Assembly (NCBI GenBank): GCA_916613615.1
Contig: OU744720.1
Span: 78,519,338 to 78,583,337 of the forward strand
Length of the DNA stretch: 64,000 nt
Direction: 5' to 3'
Origin: Steromphala cineraria
Taxonomy: Eukaryota > Mollusca > Gastropoda > Trochida > Trochidae
This document shows positions 1 to 11,751 of the stretch, piece by piece. The translations under genes and the position numbers were made by a program. The notes beneath the pieces are model-generated. The model saw nothing but the letters and a program-made list of their open reading frames with translations, searched no databases and was not told the DNA's origin. The stretch's first letter is position 1. Each line of letters opens with the position of its first letter.

Positions 1-916
1 GTCCGTCCGTAAAGTTTTGACACTTTCGACTTCTCCTCATGAACCATACACAGTAGAGAGCTTTGGTGTACAGGTAACTTAGCATATGGAGATTCTAATT
101 TGTAACTTTGGTGACCCTGTGACCCCAAATAGTGTCACAGGAGTCACAACTTTAAAAACCTATTTTCATCTTCTTCTGCTCCAGTTCCAGAAGGACTAGA
201 GAGTTAAAAAAGATATGTGCAGACTCCTTGGCCAATGGGGATTCTAATTTGTAACTTTGGTGACCCTGCGACCCCAAATAGGGTCACAGGGGTCACAATC
301 TCAAAAAACTATATTTTCTTCTTTTCCAGTTCCAAAAGGACTAGAGAGTTAAAAACGATATGTGCAGACTCCTTGGCCAATGAGGATTCTAAATTGTAGA
401 TTTCGTGACCCCATGACCCCAAATGGGGTCACAGGGGTCAAAACTTTAAAAACCTATTTTCATCTTCTTCTCCAGTTCCAAAAGGTCTAGAGAGCTGAAA
501 AGTTGTGAGTAGACTCCTTGGCCAATAGGGATTCTAAATAGTAGATTTTGTGACCCCATGACCCCAAATGGGGTCACAGGGGTCAAAACCTTAAAAACCT
601 ATTTTCATCTTCTTCTCCAGTTCCAAAAGGTCTAGAGAGCTGAAAAGTTGTGAGTAGACTCCTTGGCCAATAGGGATTCTAAATTGTAGATTTTGTGACC
701 CCATGACCCCAAATGGGGTCACAGGGGTCAAAACCTTAAAAACCTATTTTCATCTTCTTCTCCAGTTCCAAAAGGTCTAGAGAGCTGAAAAGTTGTAAGT
801 AGACTCCTTGGCCAATAGGGATTCTAAATTGTAAATTTCGTGACCCCTTGATCCCAATTGGGGTCACAAGGGTCAAAACCTTAAAAAGCTATTTCCATCA
901 AAAGTCTGATGAGCTA
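1..916. repeat. 145-bp tandem-core element, left end outside window
   Basis: Six copies of a 145-bp unit follow one another. The phrase agactccttggcc (or its variant) recurs at 221, 366, 511, 656 and 801, and a diverged first copy begins near 76. Each unit carries gtgaccccatgaccccaaat followed by its near-complement ggggtcacaggggtca. The array ends at ctgatgagcta (906-916), next to cagagcccatggctc. The same end sequence and unit occur in opposite orientation at 22667-23526, and the first 60 bases match the far end of that copy. Bivalve 'pearl'-type elements have this plan of a tandem core of about 150 bp between short conserved ends. The family name is inference. Confidence 0.85.
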
Positions 917-1849
917 CAGAGCCCATGGCTCTATTTTTAAATATTCAAATCATATTCATTGACGTTCTACGTTCTGATATTCACAAAGCCAAATTCATTC
1001 CAAGGAATTTTTATAACAAAACAGTACGACAAGAATTACTCAGAACTTACCAAACCCGATGGGAGTCATGCCATGGGAGGTATAGAGTAGTTGATTGAAT
1101 CTCACTCTTATCATTGTAGATTGTATTGACTGCTATACACAACGTGGTGTGGTAACAATCATGGTATCTAGGTCGTTATCCTGGATATCCAACCCATGGT
1201 TTGGTTATCAGATATCCACCATGGGTTGATTATCACTGATCAGAGAGCAAACATGGACGACAATACGTGAACTGTTGCCTTGGCCCGATATGGCAGGTCT
1301 TCAGCTTTAGCCTCAAAGCTTGCCGTATCGTCCCTCGGAAAAAAACTTCCCCTTGATGGGATATCAAAACACATTACGAAATGATTGCTCAAAGTGCTAT
1401 TTTAGGCAAGTGTTACCCCCTAAAATCAGTAACTGTACAGTCCAATTCACAAAATTGCAAAGACCACAATTGAAAGAGCTAATGAAACTTTACGATAAAA
1501 CCCACCTGAAATTCGTCCTGAGAATACCTTAAAAAAAATTTGCTTGAAGCAGGAGACAGCTCCAATTACCCCAACTCTTTCAACAACATGTGCTTTCGAT
1601 GCTGTGCTGCATCGAGAGTTTGAACGTGAAATTCATGAATTCCGTGCAGCTCAAGGTGAAATGAACAACATCCTCGCAGCCTCACGTATATTTGTTTGTT
1701 ACAACCTGATACAGTTCATAGACGAAATGTTGGTTTAATTTAGGAATATCCTGAGACATTAAACAGATTTGCTGTGACCTTTTGACAATTGGTTTGGGAC
1801 ACATTTTATTTTAATTCAAAATTGAGAATGGTAGTAATTTTAGAACTCA
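917..1849. other. Unassigned intergenic or intronic DNA
   Basis: No recognisable gene was found. Two short open frames (1320-1532 and 1544-1738, plus strand) show no family motif and no convincing splice sites. The first contains LQRPQLKELMKLY, faintly like the start of a SAP helix, which is not enough to call. Near 1160-1225 there is a small inverted repeat around atccaacccatgg and ccatgggttgat. Upstream exons of the transporter gene at 2148 were sought here and not found. Confidence 0.5.
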
Positions 1850-2042
1850 CTCAGTCTGATTAAAATAGATCGTGCTCCGAGGAATAAAATATTAAAAATA
1901 TTGTCTCTATCAGGGCTCGAACCATTCGGGATATCCTCTGTGAATGAGGGGAAAGCCGGGCTGGTTAAGGCTCGAACCCCGCTAGAGATAACATTTTTAA
2001 TTTTTTTTCCTCGAATCACAGTCGATTTTAATCAGACTGAGA
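1850..2042. mobile_element. MITE-like foldback, about 65-bp inverted ends
   Basis: The left end ctcagtctgattaaaat and its continuation through cgaggaataaaatatt are mirrored at the right end, which reads attttaatcagactgag. The arms match for about 65 bp with scattered mismatches and include a gggctcgaacc / ggctcgaacccc pair. Both flanks carry aactca (left just before 1850, right just after 2042), a possible short target duplication. No coding capacity. The B-box-like ggttcgagcc inside the arm is probably a coincidence of the foldback, since no A box accompanies it. Confidence 0.7.
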
Positions 2043-2147
2043 ACTCACTCAACACGGTTAATAGTTAGTAGAAATTAGTAGAAGTTACTGGTTAATATTC
2101 ACTCAGTCAGAGGTCATTATTTCAACCATATTTATTCCCGGTTTAAG

Positions 2148-5100
2148 GGACTCCTGGAGACGGTGACTGCACTCGGCTTCATGCTGGGCCCAACGCTTGG
2201 AGCAGCGCTCTACCAGGTGGGTGTCATTCTCTCCCCACAGAGGCAACTCAGTCATACCTGAATTAGCCTCTGTTCTATTACGGCTAACATACGGGATAGA
2301 AAGGTAGAAATCTGATTGGAGGCAATCGAAGTTAGTTGTGCAATCAGCGACGCCGTTTCAAAAGTGGTCATTCGCAAAAGTTCGGCTATTCCCGTGTGGA
2401 TCCGGTTCAAAGGGAGATAACTTTTTCTTCTACAAAACAATCGCTTTTTACCTTCGCATTGGTTTTTATTTGGTGAATTATTAAAATAAAATTAATCATA
2501 AAACGAAGAACAAATTACACAATTATAAAACAATATGTTTCTAATGAAAAACCCTATACATATCTGATTTTGAAATAGTTTCCCTCTCTGAGACTCACAC
2601 TGTTAATGAAAAAGAAACCTAAAGGATTCTTTTAAAAGTCACTGAGCGACCGTTGAGTATTCCCGAAGTCGTGGACATCCAAAAGGTGTTTTCATTGGCT
2701 GCAAATAAGGGAGATATCTCAAGTTACAACTTTTTGCCGCTAGGGCGATCTGCCGGAACCCCAGGATTTTGGCGTAATGGAACAGAGGCTAACTGGGGTA
2801 TGACTGAGTTGCCTCTGTGGGGAGAGAATGGGTGGGTGTCTACCTTAGTCTTATTAAAACGAACCTACAGAAAGGAAATAATATGAATGAAGGTACAGTA
2901 ATGGGCTAATAGACTCAATTTTAGTCTAAATCAATCAATCTTTAGCTCACTACTTATAAGGCCTCAGGCCTGTAGTATTCATATCTAGACCATGAAGTTA
3001 TTTACTTTAAACGTTTTTTTCTAAATAACGTTGCATAAAGATATAAATTGCAAGGTTCTGTAGTAATTAAGAATTGCTATTTGTTAACAATGACAATAGT
3101 TTTGTTCTTTCTTGGTAATTTTAGTCTGATGTATAAATATCATTTCATAGTGTGTCAAACAATCAACAAATTCACTACGTTTGGTACTGTTGAGGACGAA
3201 AGAACCTTGAATCATTCAGAAGATTTAATTCAAATTATCTGCAGGCTAATGGATTTGGTCTACCGTTCTGGGTATTTGGTGGTGCCGTGTTCATGTGTGG
3301 ATGCTTGACCTGTTTGCTACTGCCATACAATGTCTGTGAGTGTCTCGACCTGACCGGTGTATTCAGGTATCATTAACATAAATCTGCTTGTCTTCATGTC
3401 TTTGATTCCGTTCTTTCAAATGATGCCTTGTAGCCATGTCAATCTACATGTCCGCAGGATACCTGCCCGCCTATCATCTTCCCATGGGAAGGCGAAAACG
3501 TATCGAGATCAAATAACGCATGTCTAATGTGACGGGAAGGATACCTAATTACTCTTGAAAATATTTACTAGTATTTAGTCAATCCTTAGTTTTATTGGTT
3601 TAGTGAGTGCTTATGTATCAGTCCACGATGAAGATATTACGACAAATGGATAGTACATGCTTTCTTCTTCTTGGCCTATTTGACATCCTCGCAGATCTGC
3701 TAGCACGGAAAATGTGGCCTGTGATGTCAAGGGCGAAGAGGTAGAGTTTGAAATCTTCTCGTTTCAGTCGTGACGTTGTGGAAATTCCCGTCCATGACAT
3801 GCCTGTGTTTGCACAAAACTCGCTGTCCATCGCATGTCCATTACATACACAACACGTCTATACAAGATTTTCAACTGGACATTCATGACACAGGAACCCG
3901 ATATCGTAAATAAAATGTATAGGTAAAACGTGGGTAAGAAAGATCCGTACCTATATGTATATAGACTATACATATAGGTACGGATCTTTCTTACCCACGT
4001 TATACCTACATTTTATTTACGATATCGGGTTCCTGTGATTCATGACCAACTGTCTGTATACGTTGATTGTTCATCTGTCTTAAATGTATCTTTCTATCTA
4101 TCTATACATTTCGGGATCCTGGAGAATGACCCCATGAATTTCCAGACTTGCCTGTCTCAAAAAGTATAGCTCATAGTCTATATATACGGTATTACGTTTA
4201 ACTCAGGATCAAGATTAATGTAATGCGATGTTGTGCTGGATTACTGCCCATTTTCTAGTTTCTACATGTACATGTATATATGTACATGTGTGTGTGTTTG
4301 TTAATGTTAAATGAGTAAAAGTAAAATGTTCAATATTCTCTAAAAAAAACCTGAAGATTTGTCTTCACTTTAGTTGATTACCAACCAGTTTCACAACATG
4401 GTGGTCATCATTGTGTTGCTATTGATATAGCGTTATCAATGTAAGCGGCTCACTTCATGGCGTCATGTGCATACCACTAAAATATACAAAAAGTAAATGC
4501 GACGTCAACATGATTTCATAAAAGATACAGTTTGATTTAGAGGTATATACTTCATTAAAGAATCATTCTTTATTTCTCAACTCTTCATTCTTCTTATATA
4601 CCTCATCATCCCTTGGACCTTTCATCAGAGACATCTGGTCAAGGGTTACAGAGAATGATATGTTTCTATCTGCAGGTGTTTCTGTGACCTCGGAACCCTC
4701 AAGACTAACTCTCTTCCGGAGTCCTCTGGTCTGGTATGGAAGTCACTGCATCATGGCCAGTACCTTGGCTTTCTCCAGCTGGGTTCCCATCCTCGCTATA
4801 CATTTACAGCAGGTGCCCGTTTACATGAAATTATAGCGGAAACATTTTCTGTTCATGAAGATGTGTGTCCAAAACCATGTGTATCTGAAACACTCACCGG
4901 CTGAATAAACATCGCCTCCTTTTTATTGACAGCCCAAAAAAGTGATGTCATATAACGTTGAATATGGACGTTTTGTATAAACCCATTATTTGTAAATAGG
5001 ATTTCACAAGTTATTCATCACGGAATTGACTATATTACTTTTACCTCTTCAAATTAACATTATAAATTTTAATGAAGTTTTTCACCAGAAATTTTGGGAT

Positions 5101-8100
5101 TCGAGTAAAAAGTTCAAATTTAATATAATATCATATAAATAAAACATGACATAATGTGTCTTTGTGAACAAAAATTAGTTGACAAATCATAGATGAGGAC
5201 GTCCTAAAACATCAAAAGAGTCTTACTTCACTACGTACCCTATCTTGTCTTGTATAGGAATTTTAAAATGACAAATTTACAAAGTCGTTCATTTTCAGAA
5301 CGTAGAGACAAAATGTTTCAAAATTCTAAAATTACGATAGTTGAGCCCTGATTACTGGATGTAACTATGTGTTCGCTGTATCTACCCAAGGTGCTAGCTT
5401 ATTAGGTGGTGACGCTGCTTTTGCCTTAGGGTGTATTTAATCATGCATTTCAACTAAATTACTTTCAAGATCTTAAGAAAGAACATAAACTATATAATGA
5501 AAAAAATCAATATCTCATATGACCAATCTCATTAAATAAAGACCCTCCCACCTTGCTTCACACTATCACGACAAAACTTGTGTTTTTTAGCCTTTACTCT
5601 AAATCTAATCAGCGACGAAGATGAAAAACTTAGGTCGTAGGTACCATTTGAAGGCACGATCTTGATAGCAATATCAGACAGAAACGAGCTGATCTGGTTT
5701 TAAAGAGATTCACAAATAACCGATGTGCTTGTGTATTTCAGTTCCAACTGAGCCCTGCTCTAATTGGTCTGATATTTGTCATTCCACCGTTGTTCTATAG
5801 TCCATCTGCACCTCTCTGGGGGGTTCTGCTTGACAAACAGGTGATAATCATTGCTATTATGTATTCACGTAAGAAAAGGTTTTGCAAACCTCTTCATTGT
5901 TTTATAAAATGTATCAAGGAATTACCTTGAAAAAAAACCATGGGTATTCATACAACAAACATAATATAAGATCACCTTTCATAATTTGATATAGTGTCAT
6001 GTGAAAAATGATGATTAAAATATTTTTGTCGGGGTCTATATTTCTTTGATTAACACAATTCTTATCAAGTGACATCCTCTTATCCAACATTCCTGCATAC
6101 TGACACATTTGTTTGGATAAATATATGACGCACAAGGCTTTAATAGATGCTTGTTAAAATGAAGTATTACATATTCCAACATTCGTTAATTCCAGGTACC
6201 CCCCTTGCCACTAACGACAGGTGGGCTGGTACTGGCTTCGTTAGTTATGCTCTTTTATGGACCTGCGCCATTCTTCAGCTTCATCAAACCGTACGTGTCA
6301 TTGGTCAAAACACATGTGTACTGAATACGTGGAGTCATTGACTAAGGTCATTTCCTTCCTACTTGATCCTTTCATCTTCTCAAGAGTATTGCCGCAATAT
6401 ATTTTGAATGGATATTTTAACATTTCATTTTTAACGATATCCAGTTGTCAGTGGCAAGAAAAGATTCTTCAGTTGAGGTCATGCTTCGAACATTTAAAAG
6501 GAAGGTCGAAACGATAATAAACTTAAGATCATACAGTTACTTCCCCTCCCAAAAAGACAATTTTGATAAGATTTATACACTAAGTCAATGTTGCAGGAGT
6601 CTCTGGCTGCTTGTAGTGACGGCTCCACTGCAAGGGTTGGCCCTGGCCCCACCGATGGTAGGTGGAATGAGGTGCATCATGCAGGCAGCTAGGTACGTGG
6701 ACATATATGCATCAAAGTGCACAGCCAAATAATATTCAAAATTTCAGAAAATATTTTACAGAAGGGTTGAATTCGTATCCTGATATTGGTATTGTGAGGG
6801 CTGTATGCCAAGGGCCCTCAGAAAGGAATCTCGAGGTGCTTTAAATAAATATATGAAATAAATTCGAAATATATTGTTAATCTTAGCAAATAACAGCATT
6901 GTGTTAATGATTTTTTGTATTTTGAAATTATTTGATTAACTTAAATTCAAATCTCTTGTACCACCTTTAGCACAGATTCTGTCGCCACGTCTATGACTAC
7001 AATAACATGATTACTGCACTATTATCAGCTTGACGGAAGATATCAGTTACCCCAGAATGTTCATAGCCCTTGTACATTTCTCAACACATACTCTGTCAAG
7101 ATCAGCTTTGGCATTCCTGACTGAAATGCAAATTAATACAGTATTAAGTACCTAAAGACAAATAAATCGTCAGGTTTTGACGTTGATTTCGAAAAAGCCT
7201 TTGATTCGATGGGCAGACAAAAGTTATGGGCTCTCTGAAATAATCATGGCCTAAGCCCGAAAATGAAAACACTTATCCCAAATATTTATGGAAATGTTAA
7301 AGCTTGTATATAAAAATAACAATGAATTTTCAGATTACAACTTGGTGTGAGACAAGGGTGTATACTTAGTCCTTTTTTATTTTCATTTTTCATAAATGAA
7401 TTAGCAACTCAAATTGAAACTGATTGTGAGAACAGAATACGGCTAAGTACTTATCTTTCTTTTGATATTTGCGGACAACACCGTGATATTCTCTAGCGCC
7501 GTAGCAGGTTTACGGAGACTTATAAGCCTGAGGCCTACTGTCACAATTTCAGCTTAAAGTGACAGAGTATCTTTCTTAAAATTTTATTTGGTTTTGATAA
7601 GCTACAAAATATCTAATATGCTGATTGAAGTTCATATCTCATCACTGAACTTGCAAATATATCCATTTATGCATAATATCTCTAAAATGCTTGATTTTAT
7701 GAACAAATCAAGAAAACATCTCAAATACGTTATATTCGAAATTATGCATCCAATTAATCTACCTATTAGTTACAATACCTAATAAATGCTATCGAATCGA
7801 ATATATCTTCCTGTCAGCTTATGACAAGGTTTCAAAATTACGTTTGGCGAATTTGCGCGCGCCACTCGAGCCACATTGTCCGGTTTCGATCAAAATCTCG
7901 ACTTTGAATGGTCGTATTTTTGCTCTAATGTACTGATTGACCTTTAATGTACTGATTTCAAATGTGATTCTATCAACATACTCTGTGTCTCTTTAATGTA
8001 AATAGAAACTAATCCAGTTTAAGTTAAGTTAAGTGTTTAAGAAAGCGTGTTTTTTAACTAAAAAAGAGAAATGCTGGTACCAAAATAAAGAACTTGATTC

Positions 8101-9906
8101 TATAAGCTGTTACCAAATACCTAGGAATGTTTTTAGTAACTCTATAGCCTAAGTTCCTGTGTTATAATATGATGATGTAATATGATAAGTATGGTCACAA
8201 CAATAGGGCAACATCTGTTAGAAATTTCCTGTTACCAATGAGTTTTGGTTTTGGTTTTGGTTTTGGTAAATTTATCATTCAACTAACAATGACACTAAAA
8301 GATATGTATTTGCAAGAATGGCTTGAAGATATTACTTTCCAGTAAATGCTTGTATTATAAGATGCTTAAATGTACGCTGGAACCTGAAATCGATCTCTCA
8401 AGTGTAAATGTGAACAAGTTTAGGATAGCATTAAGTAGACTAAGATGTTCTTCACATGATCTATTTATTCATCGAAAGTGAAAGGTTCAAATTAATCCAA
8501 AGAGAAAATAAAATTTGCAAACTATGTTATCGTATCCAAATAGAAGATGAATATAATTTCGTTTTATGATTCTCTGAGAAAGCTGTATGTAAAACAATAT
8601 TATTTTTTCATCCAAACGTGTTCAAATTCGCAGAATTGTTAAAAAAATTATTCCGCTCTTCAAAATCCGTCCATGTTTGTTTACTATGCTGTTAAGATCC
8701 GAATATATATCAAAATAATGTGATCACTCATGCGTATACACATTATATAGGGGATATCAACTGAGTGTCCATGACATAGTAAGTTTACAACACGAGTGGC
8801 TTAATATTAGTATTTCCCGGATGAGGGCGAGGGATACACTGATTTTTAGGCACGAGTATCCTAAACATAGTATGTGATGGATATGAATAATATATTCTGT
8901 TTATTACCGTAGACCCAAACTTAAATAAAATACTCAAAATCTACGTATCATATCATAACTATTGTCTGCGTGAAGAATATGTAGATATCAGCTTAGCCAT
9001 TCCTGGCGAGGATAGCATTTATACTGTATCATTTTAATTGCAGTCGATATCAGCTATATGTTTTTGAACAGTGCATTGAAAAATGCAACAAATTCATATT
9101 GCAGAAATTTAGGCTTCCCTGACAGTCAGACAACTTTCGGTTTGGTTGGAGGAATTGTGCAGTCCTCAATTTCTCTTGGGTGAGTGTCAACCTCATTCAT
9201 ATCTGTTCAAACGTAAAATTGTGTAGCTCATAAAGAGTTTGCATGACACATCTTGAACTTTCAATATTTTATGAACTAAAGTAGCCTTGTGAGGCTTTCA
9301 CTTCACTTCTATGCTTATAGAACGAGGACGAAGGTCTTCTAATGGTTTCTCTCATCAAGGTTTTCCTTTGTCAGAAGTTAAATTTTCATGGAGGAAGAAA
9401 TATCAATATATGTGAAACGTTGACCTGACCTTTCAGAACATTTATTGGAACATCTCTTGGTGGTATCCTAGGAGACCATTTCGGGTTCCAGTGGACCATG
9501 GTAGCCTCTTCTATATCTCTTCTACTGCCGGTCAGTTGCACAATCTTATCATCATGGATATAAATTATCAAAAATGTCTAGACTCATTAAAAATGTCTAT
9601 GTTCACATCGATATTCGGTTTCATATTCTGTTTTACAATTAATCCCCTCGCATAATGATTTTATAAATGATTAAATTAGCTGACAATAAACACATTACGA
9701 TTAAGACAACGCCTTTATACTTTCACTCATATGAACTGTGAAGTGCCTTGAGTCATGACATACATGTACTATCCCTGCAGTACCATTTCCAGCACTGAAA
9801 CTTGTTAACGACATGACCCTTAACGCTATCCGTGTTCCAGGTGCTTTGGTTCTGTCCTATATGGGCGCTGCAGAAGAGGCAAGGAGGAAAACAACTCCCT
9901 GGCTGA
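2148..9906 (+). CDS. SLC18B1-like: MFS transporter, SLC18B1-like, C-terminal nine exons (5' part not seen)
   Basis: Exons: 2148-2216, 3245-3335, 4676-4812, 5742-5840, 6196-6290, 6597-6692, 9105-9179, 9437-9530, 9841-9906 (stop TGA). All junctions are GT-AG and phases agree, giving 273 residues. The first exon carries ETVTALGFMLGPTLGAALYQ, the glycine/proline-rich helix 5-type motif of the SLC18B1 and vesicular amine transporter branch of the major facilitator superfamily. Later exons carry ANGFGLPFWVFGG, LSPALIGLIFVIPPLFYSP and GGILGDHFGFQW, alternating hydrophobic helices with family-like loops. It should be a multipass membrane protein that exchanges small cationic solutes; human SLC18B1 is a vesicular polyamine transporter of about 456 aa. 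The N-terminal ~40% is absent from this window and must lie before base 1, unless the gene is truncated. The 2148 acceptor has a poor pyrimidine tract. A 606-bp transposon sits at the first donor. Confidence 0.85.
2225..2830. mobile_element. 606-bp Mutator-like non-autonomous element with 9-bp TSD
   Basis: The termini are inverted repeats of about 58 bp, matching at 54 of 58 positions by eye. They start cattctctccccacagaggc on the left and end with its complement at 2830. The element is bounded on both sides by ggtgggtgt (2216-2224 and 2831-2839), a 9-bp duplication typical of MULE insertions. It encodes nothing recognisable; an open frame at 2653-2886 runs out through the right end and is incidental. 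It lies in an intron of the SLC18B1-like gene immediately after the first visible exon, and the left duplication contains that exon's last base and its GT donor. A short stretch cctctgtggggagag near 37200 in ADI1 intron 3 resembles its terminus. Confidence 0.85.
3890..4036. repeat. Near-perfect hairpin, 70-bp arms, 5-bp loop
   Basis: The left arm 3890-3961 (starting acaggaacccgatatcg) is complementary to 3967-4036 almost base for base, with one two-base indel and one or two substitutions. Only tagac lies between the arms. It sits in an intron of the SLC18B1-like gene. The flanks also share attcatga and gattcatga in mirrored positions, so the symmetry may extend slightly further. Such tight palindromes arise by foldback transposition or template switching. 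Confidence 0.9.
7140..8700 (+). pseudogene. Degraded LINE reverse transcriptase, 3' part
   Basis: Broken frames spell reverse-transcriptase landmarks in order: DFEKAFDS near 7180, LGVRQGCILSPFLFSFFINE near 7340-7400, and FADNTVIFS near 7465, where a catalytic aspartate of the usual FADDT box reads asparagine. Around 8420-8560 comes the C-terminal tail NKFRIALSRLRCSSHDLF, then ENKICKLCYRIQIEDEYNF, a zinc-knuckle-like end seen in many LINEs. Stops and frameshifts interrupt it throughout. It lies in the long intron of the SLC18B1-like gene between exons at 6692 and 9105. The family is a non-LTR retrotransposon; the clade was not determined. Confidence 0.8.
8239..8266. repeat. GGTTTT microsatellite
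   Basis: About four copies of gttttg in a row, within the degraded LINE region of the transporter intron. Confidence 0.8.
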
Positions 9907-11751
9907 TCGTACTTAATATTATGTTCTCCTTGTTTTATATTAAAATTATCTTCAAATCGGTCATTTTCTTCCTAAGTTGAGTGGTGTGCCTTGGTCGTTC
10001 AATTTAGGAATGAATCTGTATAGGGGAAAAGGCATACGGTGATGTCAACGAACCACTGAGAATTGTTTGACATCCTTTGGTTTTGACAAGGGCAATTGTG
10101 TGTGTTCAATTTAGAGGTGTAACGATACGGCGATACATTATCGTATCGTGATACATGGGCCACACTATATCGTATCGTATCGTAGGATGCATATCGAGAT
10201 ACATAAAATAATGATAAATTCTTAATGTAGGTGCTCAAAACTGAGATATACATTTAACGGATACTTCATTATACACACAAACACCTCTTCTAAAATTTGG
10301 AAGTTCGATTATATTACAATTACATCAAAAAAGCTTCAAGTTAATTTTTAATCAAGATTCGCTGACTGTGAAAATATCATTATGTCAGGAGATTATATAT
10401 ATCGGGATACGTATCGTATTGTGACCCCTATATCGGGAGACGTATCGTTTCGCAACAATCCTGTATGGTTACACATCTGGCTTGATTATTACCAAATCTA
10501 AGTAAATCTATATAATACTCAATTATACTCGCTACGAATATCTGATGTATGGCGATTATTATTGGAGCTTGGTTAGACCGATAGTTACCAATACTCGCAA
10601 CGATGGTGAGAGTTGTATGACAATTTGAAAACCTTTATTATAATGATATTTCATATTTCTTCGAATACATATATATTTTCATTTTCATTAAGTTAATTTC
10701 GTCGTAAGGATTTGCAAATCAACAATATACGACCAAAGAGCAATATGAGGTGACAAAGGATCATATATAATGCCTATACCAAAGATGCATCTCTTCCGGG
10801 GTCCGCTAATTACTCGACGGAAGATTGCACAAAAATGACAAGTTCAGAACCGTTTCTTAACATCAATTTCCCAACTTTGGTTATGAATAACTAGGTCCAG
10901 ATGGATGTAAACATACAAACGACACTTAAAATAACAGGTAGCTTATGTGGACGATAACGACACGTTAATTTCACTGGACACAACACTCAAGATGCACATT
11001 ATCAATCATACAACAACGTTGAACTTTTGACTTTTCAATATCGTATCACATGCTTATATTTATTACCCTGGGATATGTGATTGTGAATTGAGAACCCCCG
11101 GGACGTTACTTGTTAATACCTAATAACCTCAAATGAGTTTTCCCCTTTCAGAACGATATTTACAAAGAAAATTTTAGAATTTTAAAATTTCATACATTGG
11201 AAAAAAAAGTAAACTATTATAACAAATATTATCAAATACGCATTTGTAATCCCTCGATATAAGGCTATTGAGGGAGATATGTTCTCTAAAACGTGGCAGT
11301 GCATGGAATGCACGATATTTTTCAGGAAAGTCAGTCTTCAGTTACGTGATGTTAACGAACTCGATATACCATGTATCCCAGAGAGTCCTTTTCGATCGGA
11401 ACCATGGCGGGTTTGTACAGACGATATTCAAAGACATTGTTTCCTTACTAACATGCTTTTAAATACGGTTGACAAATAGAAAACAACTCCTTCTATGACT
11501 TACCAGAGATCGTAATCCCTGAGATTCTGGATGACCTCGGACTCATGAATCCTCGGAGTGTCCCTCCTCTCAGGGCTCACAATCGCTGGTAAGTCCTCAT
11601 TATCGTGGTTTCTCTTTAACAAATCTCTAATATAACTAAAGCGAGAATGGATGATCACTTGCACATCTTTGTGCTAAACCATAAACGAAATCCAGTTCCT
11701 GGAGGTTAAGTCCCTCAATCAACATGATGACCACCCGGACCTTACACCATC
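9907..11751. other. Intergenic spacer between convergent genes
   Basis: This separates the 3' end of the SLC18B1-like gene from the 3' end of the tetraspan gene. A possible ATTAAA polyadenylation signal for the transporter lies near 9940. The segment 10114-10476 is an inverted-repeat element, listed separately. Open frames near 11268-11479 (plus strand) have no recognisable motif and overlap each other in different frames. No other gene was seen. Confidence 0.6.
10114..10476. mobile_element. MITE-like element with cgatac-rich subterminal repeats
   Basis: The left end reads gaggtgtaacgatacgg and the right end complement reads gatgtgtaaccatacag, an imperfect inverted repeat of 17 bp. Inside, atcgtatcg and gatac motifs recur in both orientations (10125-10200 and 10400-10450), as in hAT-type non-autonomous elements with subterminal transposase sites. 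The 8-bp flanks do not match, so no target duplication supports the hAT assignment. Class is inference. Confidence 0.6.

Noticed and set aside
1320..1738. Two adjacent short frames as a possible first gene or transporter exons
   Set aside because: No similarity to SLC18B1 N-terminal helices, no coherent splice sites and no recognised domain.
2653..2886. 77-codon frame near the transporter
   Set aside because: It lies in the MULE-like element and runs through its terminal repeat and target duplication into the intron.
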